Below are positions 1 to 4,722 of a DNA stretch of 8,776 bases, in pieces. The notes below the pieces were generated by a model. It ran no database searches and was not told the origin of the DNA. It worked only from the letters and a program-made list of their open reading frames with translations. The position numbers were made by a program, and so were the translations under genes. Position 1 is the first letter of the stretch, and each line of letters begins with the position of its first letter. This DNA is from an uncultured Rhodospirillaceae bacterium (GTDB lineage Bacteria > Pseudomonadota > Alphaproteobacteria > RF32 > CAG-239): NCBI GenBank assembly GCA_900313185.1, contig OMQI01000142.1:1-8776 (forward strand). The letters are read 5' to 3'.

Positions 1-425
1 TAAATCTTGTCAAAAACTCCGTCCGGCAAAGCTGAAAACAACAGACGCACATCATCGTCGTACACTCTTACGTTATCGGTGCGTTGCTCCAACAATTTTA
101 TTTCACCGGATAAATCTTGGGCATTTCCGTCTTTCAATCCGGTCATTAATGATAATAAGTTTGCCACTCCGTTTTGATAAACTTCAACTCCGATGAAACC
201 GAATTGCGGCATTTTTTGCGAAAGTGCGGCCAAATGTTCGCCGTCACCAAAGCCTATTTCCAAGCAATATCCTTCTTTAGGTTCGGTAAAACAGTTATCT
301 AAATTGAGTTTTTTATCGGCTGTGACACGAATATGCGGCAAAAAATTTTCTAAAAGAAAACTTTTCGCTTTGCGAATGGTTCTTCCTTTACGGCGTCCGA
401 AAAATTTTGGTTTATCGGGAAGCAT
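1..425 (-). CDS. trmB: tRNA (guanine-N7-)-methyltransferase, N-terminal 141 residues (cut by left edge)
   Basis: TrmB uses S-adenosylmethionine to methylate N7 of G46 in the variable loop of many tRNAs; it is a soluble cytoplasmic enzyme. Reading the minus strand from ATG at 425-423 gives 141 residues with no stop. A basic N-terminus (FFGRRKGRTIRKAK, residues 8-21) precedes the SAM-binding motif I LEIGFGDGEHL (55-65), then GFIGVEVYQNGVANLL (76-91). A third block, RVYDDDVRLLFSALPDGVFDKI-like (from residue 120), leads in the family directly to the FPDPWPK substrate motif, which lies beyond the window. The start codon shares its A with the TAA of the upstream xre gene (TAATG), so the two are probably one transcript with coupled translation. 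The family call is from motif order and is firm; the missing C-terminal third is due to the window edge, not to a visible break. Confidence 0.93.
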   Translation of the reverse strand, partial: MLPDKPKFFGRRKGRTIRKAKSFLLENFLPHIRVTADKKLNLDNCFTEPKEGYCLEIGFGDGEHLAALSQKMPQFGFIGVEVYQNGVANLLSLMTGLKDGNAQDLSGEIKLLEQRTDNVRVYDDDVRLLFSALPDGVFDKI

Positions 426-928
426 TAATCTTCATCTTTTTTAGTTGAATTAGGCTGCGGCAAACCGGCGGTAGATTTGGAAAGAGCTACCATCAAATCA
501 AACAAATTCTTGGCAATTTTGCGATTAGGTATTTTATAATATGCTCTCACCAGTTCTAAAGTTTCGGCTTTTTTCATCGGATCGTCATCAAAAGAGTGAT
601 TCTCTTCCACGCTGAAAGATTTATCCAGTTTGGAATTGAGCATCATCGGGCTTTTAAGTGCAACGTTGTTGTCCATATCCTCAAAGAAAAAGCCCATCGG
701 AACTTCCAAGACTTTGCTAATATCCCAAAGTCTGCTGGCGCCGACACGGTTCATGCCTTTTTCATATTTTTGCACTTGTTGAAAAGTTAAACCTAACATA
801 TCGGCCATTTGTTGTTGCGTAATATGCAAAATTGTCCGACGCAAACGAATACGTTTACCAACGTGAACATCAATAGGATTTGGCTCGTTGTCGTCGATAC
901 GACCTCTGATAGATTTAACGTTTTTCAT
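425..928 (-). CDS. XRE-family helix-turn-helix regulator (PraR/PhrR-like, alphaproteobacterial type)
   Basis: A 167-residue DNA-binding regulator. The Xre/Cro HTH occupies about residues 22-82: VGKRIRLRRTILHITQQQMA, then LGLTFQQVQKYEKG as turn and recognition helix (45-58), then NRVGASRLWDISKVLEVPMG and FFFEDM. This combination is typical of a large alphaproteobacterial family that includes rhizobial PraR/PhrR; that assignment is family recognition, and the target genes are unknown. The C-terminal part has a second conserved helix, ETLELVRAYYKI (122-133), followed by KNLFDLMVALSKS, and a charged tail. The start is fixed by a strong Shine-Dalgarno GAGGTGA at 938-932 (minus), four bases before the ATG. 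A promoter lies at 960-987, so the leader is short. The TAA stop overlaps the trmB ATG by one base. Autoregulation is possible but not shown. Confidence 0.9.
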   Translation of the reverse strand: MKNVKSIRGRIDDNEPNPIDVHVGKRIRLRRTILHITQQQMADMLGLTFQQVQKYEKGMNRVGASRLWDISKVLEVPMGFFFEDMDNNVALKSPMMLNSKLDKSFSVEENHSFDDDPMKKAETLELVRAYYKIPNRKIAKNLFDLMVALSKSTAGLPQPNSTKKDED

Positions 929-959
929 TTTTCACCTCATATAAATTCAACTGTAAGTT

Positions 960-987
960 ATTATATTTATTAAGGGCAAAAAGTCAA
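960..987 (-). promoter_or_regulatory. sigma70-type promoter for xre-trmB
   Basis: On the minus strand, TTGACT (987-982) and a perfect TATAAT (965-960) are separated by 16 bases. Transcription would start near 953, giving a leader of about 25 nt that carries the GAGGTGA ribosome-binding site. Nothing in the spacer looks like an operator. Confidence 0.75.
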
Positions 988-1041
988 ATTAAAAAATTCC
1001 TTTCATCCAGTGAAAAGATTGAAATTCTCTCCTTATTACCA

Positions 1042-1057
1042 ATATAACCGGTTATAT
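1042..1057. promoter_or_regulatory. perfect 16-bp palindrome, candidate operator
   Basis: ATATAACC followed by its exact reverse complement GGTTATAT, with no spacer. The symmetry fits binding by a dimeric regulator. It sits about 55 bp upstream of the -35 box of xre and about 77 bp upstream of the plus-strand promoter at 1134, so it could serve either. No T-tract follows, and a zero-loop palindrome is not a terminator. Which protein binds it is unknown. Confidence 0.4.
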
Positions 1058-1133
1058 ACTGCTTAAAAGGGAAAAGTCGGAGATATTATATAAATACCAA
1101 TAATTGTATTTAATAAAAAATAATTTAAAAAGA

Positions 1134-1161
1134 TTGCATATTTAATATTTTGTGCTATACA
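1134..1161 (+). promoter_or_regulatory. putative extended -10 promoter for the small ORF at 1195
   Basis: TTGCAT (1134-1139), 16 bases, then TATACA (1156-1161) preceded by TGC, giving the extended -10 element TGCTATAC. Transcription would begin near 1168 and yield a leader of about 27 nt before the ATG at 1195. The region is so AT-rich that a chance match is possible. Confidence 0.45.
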
Positions 1162-1194
1162 CTAAAGTATATAACATTTTATATGGGGGATGCT

Positions 1195-1338
1195 ATGCTG
1201 ATAAATAACCAGAATTTCTATTTTATTATACTGTCATTTATTACCTTATTTGCGTTATTGCAAAGAATAACATTGTTGATAATCAGGTATCAAATAATGT
1301 CGGGAAATTTTTTTATTATATCACAAAATTATTTTTGA
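1195..1338 (+). CDS. possible small membrane protein (47 aa), hypothetical
   Basis: An ORF starting at ATG 1195, with a G-run GGGGGA at 1185-1190 just upstream as a possible ribosome-binding site, although the spacing of 4 nt is short. An in-frame ATG at 1183 would add four residues. The product would carry one strongly hydrophobic stretch, FYFIILSFITLFALL (about residues 8-22), continuing after QR into ITLLIIRY. It is small, basic and membrane-like, with no family I recognise. It has a plausible promoter of its own, and its TGA stop lies inside the -35 box of the tRNA promoter. Against it: AT-rich DNA readily encodes F/I/L/N/Y-rich peptides, and there is no homology evidence. It may equally be spurious. 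Confidence 0.3.
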   Translation: MLINNQNFYFIILSFITLFALLQRITLLIIRYQIMSGNFFIISQNYF

Positions 1339-1362
1339 CATTTGTTAAAAAAGGTATATTAT
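1335..1362 (+). promoter_or_regulatory. promoter of the tRNA-Val operon
   Basis: A consensus TTGACA (1335-1340), a 16-bp spacer, then TATTAT (1357-1362). Transcription would start about 1369, only a few bases before the first mature tRNA base at 1374. This is a strong promoter of the kind expected for stable RNA. Confidence 0.75.
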
Positions 1363-1373
1363 GCGCTCATTAC

Positions 1374-1448
1374 AGTTCCGTGGTGAAACGGTTATCACGT
1401 ATCCTTGACATGGATGAGTCGGCAGTTCAACTCTGCCCGGGACTACCA
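1374..1448 (+). tRNA. tRNA-Val (anticodon GAC)
   Basis: A 75-nt cloverleaf. Acceptor AGTTCCG pairs with CGGGACT (one T-G wobble), with discriminator A and an encoded CCA. The D-arm is GTGA / AACGGTTA / TCAC, with the invariant GG in the loop. The anticodon arm is TATCC / TTGACAT / GGATG, which places GAC at 1407-1409. It has a four-base variable loop, and the T-arm is GGCAG / TTCAACT / CTGCC. GAC reads GUC and GUU valine codons; A35, C36 and discriminator A are the expected valine features. Slightly unusual points are A rather than G at position 1 and an A15 opposite C48. The gene is first in a two-tRNA transcript, 15 nt before the CAC copy. Confidence 0.92.
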
Positions 1449-1463
1449 AAATATACCGTTTAC

Positions 1464-1538
1464 AGTTCCGTGGTGAAACGGTTATCACATATCCTTCACA
1501 TGGATGGGTCGGCAGTTCAACTCTGCCCGGGACTACCA
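1464..1538 (+). tRNA. tRNA-Val (anticodon CAC)
   Basis: A 75-nt cloverleaf identical to the preceding tRNA except at three bases: G to A at position 26, G to C at position 34 (the wobble base) and A to G at position 44. The anticodon loop TTCACAT puts CAC at 1497-1499, which reads the valine codon GUG. CCA is encoded. The pair clearly arose by tandem duplication with a wobble-base change, leaving the amino-acid identity unchanged. A rho-independent terminator follows within a few bases. Confidence 0.92.
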
Positions 1539-1544
1539 CGTTAA

Positions 1545-1577
1545 GAGGCCTTTCGTTTGGAAGGCTTTTATTTTTTG
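1545..1577 (+). terminator. rho-independent terminator of the tRNA-Val unit
   Basis: GCCTT (1548-1552) pairs with AAGGC (1561-1565). The stem extends inward by a T-G and a C-G pair, leaving a GTTT loop, and outward by a few A-T/G-T pairs. It is followed by the T-rich run TTTTATTTTTT. It begins less than 10 nt after the CCA of the second tRNA. Confidence 0.85.
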
Positions 1578-1578
1578 T

Positions 1579-1608
1579 TTGACTAAATCGGCTTTTATCA
1601 AATATACT
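1579..1608 (+). promoter_or_regulatory. promoter for the preA operon
   Basis: TTGACT (1579-1584), an 18-bp spacer and TATACT (1603-1608). The -35 box starts one base after the T-tract of the tRNA terminator. The predicted start near 1615 gives a leader of about 30 nt with Shine-Dalgarno AGGGAG at 1633-1638, seven bases before the preA ATG. Confidence 0.7.
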
Positions 1609-1645
1609 GCTCCCAGATAATTAAAACAATACAGGGAGAATAAAT

Positions 1646-2824
1646 ATGGCTACACTTAAAACATCAGTAATGGGAATTGATTTTGAAAATCCTTTTCTTC
1701 TGTCTTCAGCTCCTCCGACAGCAAGAATTGACAGTATTGATAAGGCTTTTACTCTCGGTTGGGGTGGTGCGGTTTTGAAAACCATTACTCCTGATGATTT
1801 GGAGATGATAGAAGCCAGTCAACGTTATGCTTCATGGAGAAGTGGCGGCAGAGTTTGCGGTTTTGAAAATATTGAACTTTTGAGCCACTTAACGGTACAA
1901 CAATGGCTGGACGGCATTAAGTTTTTGCACCAAAAACACCCGACCAAAGTGCAGATTGCCAGTATTATGGCTCCGGTGGTAAAAGAAGAATGGCAAAATT
2001 TGGTGCGCACATTCAACGAATCTGAAGTTAGCGCCTTTGAGCTTAATTTTTCTTGCCCGCATGGTATGCCGGAAAAGGGTATAGGTATGGCGATAGGCAC
2101 CAGTGCGGAGATTTCCGCAATGATAACCGGATGGGTAAAACAGGTGGCTAAAAAGCCGGTGTTTGTTAAGCTTTCCCCTAATGTTACCAATATTGTGGAA
2201 ATTGCCAAGGCGGTGGAAAATGCAGGTGCCGACGGTATAGCAGCCATTAACACGGTACAATCAATGATGGGAGTTGATTTGGATACTTTTGTGCCGATGC
2301 CAAACGTGAACGGTAAGTCTACATTCGGAGGATATTCCGGATCGTCGGTTAAGCCGATAGGTTTGCGTTGTGTAGCTCAAATTCGTCAAAATTCTGATTT
2401 ACCGATTTTGGGTATGGGGGGAATTTCCAATTGGCGTGACGCAGCTGAATATATAACGGTTGGTTCCGATGTGGTTCAGGTTTGCACCGAAGTTATGATT
2501 AACGGTTATGGTGTTATTGGGGCAATGAAGCAAGGTTTACTTGATTATTTGGAACATAAAGGTTTTGAGAGCCCTGCGGATATAAAAAATAAAGCAATTG
2601 CCAATTTGAGTTCTCACGAAAAACTTAATAAGTCAGAGCAGGTATATCCGCATATTAACGATACGTTTTGCGTAAAATGCTCTAAGTGCGTTACAGTGTG
2701 TGATGAATCCGAGCATAGCGCATTATCTTTGGTTGATGGTCATATTGAAGTTAACCGTGATAATTGTGTGGGATGTTCACTTTGCTCTCACGCTTGTCCG
2801 AAATCTGCCATTACAATGAAATAA
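1646..2824 (+). CDS. preA: dihydropyrimidine dehydrogenase, catalytic FMN / 4Fe-4S subunit (PreA-like)
   Basis: PreA is the catalytic half of NAD-dependent dihydropyrimidine dehydrogenase, which interconverts uracil or thymine and their 5,6-dihydro forms in the cytoplasm. The 392 residues show a dihydroorotate-dehydrogenase-like FMN barrel with FELNFSCPHGMPEKGIG (131-147), whose Cys137 matches the catalytic cysteine of the family. VFVKLSPNV (172-180) and the phosphate-binding ILGMGGIS (254-261) follow. The C-terminus is a ferredoxin-like domain with two complete CxxCxxCxxxC sets: Cys342, 345, 348, 352 and Cys374, 377, 380, 384, each for one 4Fe-4S cluster. Length is about that of E. coli PreA. 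The start has Shine-Dalgarno AGGGAG. It leads an operon with a deaminase 11 nt downstream. PreT, the NAD(P)H/FAD partner that feeds electrons to PreA, is not encoded here. The family call is firm; the physiological direction and electron donor are unknown. Confidence 0.93.
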   Translation: MATLKTSVMGIDFENPFLLSSAPPTARIDSIDKAFTLGWGGAVLKTITPDDLEMIEASQRYASWRSGGRVCGFENIELLSHLTVQQWLDGIKFLHQKHPTKVQIASIMAPVVKEEWQNLVRTFNESEVSAFELNFSCPHGMPEKGIGMAIGTSAEISAMITGWVKQVAKKPVFVKLSPNVTNIVEIAKAVENAGADGIAAINTVQSMMGVDLDTFVPMPNVNGKSTFGGYSGSSVKPIGLRCVAQIRQNSDLPILGMGGISNWRDAAEYITVGSDVVQVCTEVMINGYGVIGAMKQGLLDYLEHKGFESPADIKNKAIANLSSHEKLNKSEQVYPHINDTFCVKCSKCVTVCDESEHSALSLVDGHIEVNRDNCVGCSLCSHACPKSAITMK

Positions 2825-2835
2825 AGGGAATTATA

Positions 2836-3363
2836 ATGGTAATCTCCAATGAAACGGTAAATGAAAATAAGCTCAAGCAAGCAACCGAAATTGTAACAGG
2901 TTTGCAAAATGAGTTGAAGGATTATATTACCAAAGGACACGGGCCGTTTTTGGCTGCCGTGTATGATGAAAACGGCAAATTGATAGCCAAAACGGCCAAC
3001 AGTGTGATAAACGAAACCTGCAGTAATAATCACGCCGAAATGAATGTGATAAAAGCTGCGGAAAAAGTCTTGGGTACTTATGATTTGTCACCATACAACT
3101 TGAGTTTATATGTTACTTCTGAGCCGTGTATGATGTGCTTAGGCGGTATTATGTGGTCCGGTATAAAAGCAGTATACTATGGTGTTCCTTCTAAGCGAGT
3201 GGAAGAAATCACCGGTTTTGATGAAGGATTTAAGCCGGATTGGTTTAATGAATTTAAAGAACGTGGTATAACCGTTTATGGCAATATAGCCCAAGAAATC
3301 GGAGAGGCTGTTTTGTATGACTATGTAGAGCAGGGTAATACCGTTTATAAGCCGGAAAGATAA
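2836..3363 (+). CDS. guanine deaminase / nucleobase deaminase (CDA-fold, GuaD-like)
   Basis: A 175-residue zinc-dependent deaminase of the cytidine/deoxycytidylate deaminase superfamily. The zinc and catalytic residues are His66-Ala67-Glu68 (HAE) and Cys98/Cys101 in SEPCMMCLGGIMW. Other matches to bacterial guanine deaminase (guanine to xanthine) are GPFLAAVYDENGKLIA (36-51), KAAEKVLGTYDLS (73-85), KAVYYGV (111-117) and GFDEGF (127-132), which corresponds to GFDDSF of B. subtilis GuaD as I remember it. ATG 2836 is chosen because AAGGGAA sits six bases upstream; a longer reading from GTG 2764 would run 61 nt into preA and has no such signal. The gene is 11 nt after preA and 1 nt before the kinase gene, so it is co-transcribed. 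Substrate is uncertain: guanine by homology, but cytosine would link better to PreA (cytosine to uracil to dihydrouracil). Confidence 0.85.
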   Translation: MVISNETVNENKLKQATEIVTGLQNELKDYITKGHGPFLAAVYDENGKLIAKTANSVINETCSNNHAEMNVIKAAEKVLGTYDLSPYNLSLYVTSEPCMMCLGGIMWSGIKAVYYGVPSKRVEEITGFDEGFKPDWFNEFKERGITVYGNIAQEIGEAVLYDYVEQGNTVYKPER

Positions 3364-3364
3364 A

Positions 3365-4627
3365 GTGAAAAAGTATCGTATTATAGGTAATATGACCGGA
3401 AATTCTATGGATGCCATTGATTTGGTATTGACTGAATTTGATGGAGAAAAGATGAACGATATTTGCTCATTTACCAAATCCTATAATAAGGATATGCAAG
3501 ATAAAATGGAGAGCCTGCGCAAAAGAGTTTTTAATAAAACTGCGCTTGAAATCGTTGATTTACCGGAATTTAAGCGAGTCCATGATGAGTATGTTCGTCA
3601 AATTGCCGAATGCATTAATGAAATGTGTCTTATTAATGAGATTGATAAGCAAAGTATTGATGCTGTAGGATTTCATGGTAAGACTCTTGATCATAATCCT
3701 CCTTCAAAATCGCAAGTTGACGGAACAAAGCCCTATACGTTGCAAATCGGTTCGGGAAAAATGCTGGCTGATTTGACGGGAATTAAGGTGGTGTATGATT
3801 TTCGCTCGGATTTTATTATGAACGGATTTGACGGCGCCCCATTGGTACCGCCGCATAATGCGCATATAGCACACAGCGAAGGTGATGGTTGTTATTATAA
3901 CGGAGGTAATACTTCAAATTTTGCCATAATTGAAAATGCTCAGGCTATACTGGGAGCAGACGCCGGTCCGTTTAATGAGTATATTGATGGTTATATCAGA
4001 AAACATACGGCTTTAGCTTTTGATGAAGAGGCAAAAATCGGCTTAAGCGGAAAACTGAATAAAGAGCTTTTGCAAAAGCTGTTTGACATCGGCCGAATGT
4101 ATTATGAAACTGAATTGCCAAAGTCTGGAGATCCGGCCTATTACCATAAATCGGAGATTTTTGCTTATGCGGAGAAATGCGGTATTTCTTTATCTGATAT
4201 AGTGCATACATTTGAATATTTTGCTGCATATATTGCTGTGCAAGCATTGACTTTAATACCTGATACAATAGATATGCCGTCAAAATTTATCTTGTTCGGA
4301 GGCGGGTGGAAAAATCCTTTGGTAAGGCAAAGTTTTATTGATTTGCTTAACGGTGTCGGTTATGTTTTACCCGAACATGAAGAGCAGTTCGGGGTGTTGT
4401 GCAGAAAATTTAAGCAATTACCACAGGTTAAAAATTCGTTTTTCGGTGATTATATGGAGGCTCGTTTGTTTGCCGATTTGGCTCGCTGTAAACTGGAGGA
4501 AAAAGCGTGGAAAATTCCGGAAACATTGCAAGCCAAAAAACAAATCGTTTGCGGAGTCATTGCCGTTCCGGATAAAAATAGGTTTGTTTATGATGATATG
4601 ATAAATCGTGCCGCCAAAGGTTGGTAA
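3365..4627 (+). CDS. anmK: anhydro-N-acetylmuramic acid kinase family protein (divergent AnmK)
   Basis: AnmK opens 1,6-anhydro-MurNAc and phosphorylates it to MurNAc-6-phosphate during peptidoglycan recycling in the cytoplasm. The 420 residues follow the family in order: IIGNMTGNSMDAIDLVL (6-22, phosphate-binding loop), GFHGKTLDHNP (102-112), YTLQIGSGKMLADLTGIKVV (124-143), DGAPLVPPHNA (156-166), GGNTSNF (180-186), GADAGPFNEYID (197-208), LPKSGDPAYYHKS (251-263), FGGGWKNPLV (311-320) and GDYMEARLFADLA (361-373). Asp199 fits the catalytic aspartate. Differences from typical AnmK are GNSMDA instead of GTSxDG, NGGNTSN instead of NxGGIAN, and about 50 extra residues, partly around 335-360. The start is GTG at 3365, one base after the deaminase stop; the next ATG (codon 10) would remove the first strand of the ATP-binding fold. 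A weak GGAAAG lies upstream. Substrate may differ from canonical AnmK. Confidence 0.82.
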   Translation: MKKYRIIGNMTGNSMDAIDLVLTEFDGEKMNDICSFTKSYNKDMQDKMESLRKRVFNKTALEIVDLPEFKRVHDEYVRQIAECINEMCLINEIDKQSIDAVGFHGKTLDHNPPSKSQVDGTKPYTLQIGSGKMLADLTGIKVVYDFRSDFIMNGFDGAPLVPPHNAHIAHSEGDGCYYNGGNTSNFAIIENAQAILGADAGPFNEYIDGYIRKHTALAFDEEAKIGLSGKLNKELLQKLFDIGRMYYETELPKSGDPAYYHKSEIFAYAEKCGISLSDIVHTFEYFAAYIAVQALTLIPDTIDMPSKFILFGGGWKNPLVRQSFIDLLNGVGYVLPEHEEQFGVLCRKFKQLPQVKNSFFGDYMEARLFADLARCKLEEKAWKIPETLQAKKQIVCGVIAVPDKNRFVYDDMINRAAKGW

Positions 4628-4669
4628 CAGGCATAATAAAGAAGAGATTGTTTATTTAGACAATAGTTG

Positions 4670-4698
4670 TTGATTAAAATAAAAAAATAAATTATGTT
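4670..4698 (+). promoter_or_regulatory. putative lepA promoter
   Basis: TTGATT (4670-4675), a 17-bp very A-rich spacer and TATGTT (4693-4698) lie in the 95-nt gap between the kinase gene and lepA. The start would be near 4705, just before the AGAGGAG ribosome-binding site at 4711-4717. No convincing terminator precedes it, so read-through from the preA operon is also likely. Confidence 0.5.
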
Positions 4699-4722
4699 AT
4701 CGGCAATTTCAGAGGAGTAAAA

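Larger units (their letters stand above)
929..1373. other. AT-rich intergenic region between xre and the tRNA-Val pair
   Basis: About 445 bp with no confident protein gene. In order it holds the xre promoter (960-987), a perfect 16-bp palindrome (1042-1057), an A/T-rich run without recognisable signals (about 1081-1133), a plus-strand promoter (1134-1161), a possible 47-codon small ORF (1195-1338) and the tRNA promoter (1335-1362). I found no IS ends or rRNA-like sequence, and no riboswitch I recognise. Confidence 0.6.

Noticed and set aside
1374..1538. A 75-bp direct repeat with a 90-bp period that could be a mobile-element or CRISPR-like repeat, and the ORFs across it on both strands (1335-1544, 1345-1539).
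   Set aside because: Each unit folds into a complete tRNA with CCA; the ORFs are repeats of tRNA sequence, not genes.
1610..1638. CTCCC (1610-1614) complementary to GGGAG (1634-1638) at the preA ribosome-binding site, a possible regulatory hairpin.
   Set aside because: The predicted transcript starts near 1615, so CTCCC is probably not in the mRNA; the match is only 5 bp with a 19-nt loop.
1825..2260. Minus-strand ORFs inside preA, and similar ones inside anmK and lepA.
   Set aside because: They are shadows of strongly conserved genes, with no ribosome-binding sites or recognisable domains.
2764..2835. A longer start (GTG 2764) for the deaminase, overlapping preA.
   Set aside because: ATG 2836 has a good Shine-Dalgarno and gives the usual family length; the extension is the out-of-frame PreA ferredoxin region.
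4647..4664. Hairpin ATTGT/ACAAT between the kinase gene and lepA as a terminator.
   Set aside because: The stem is short and AT-rich and no T-tract follows.
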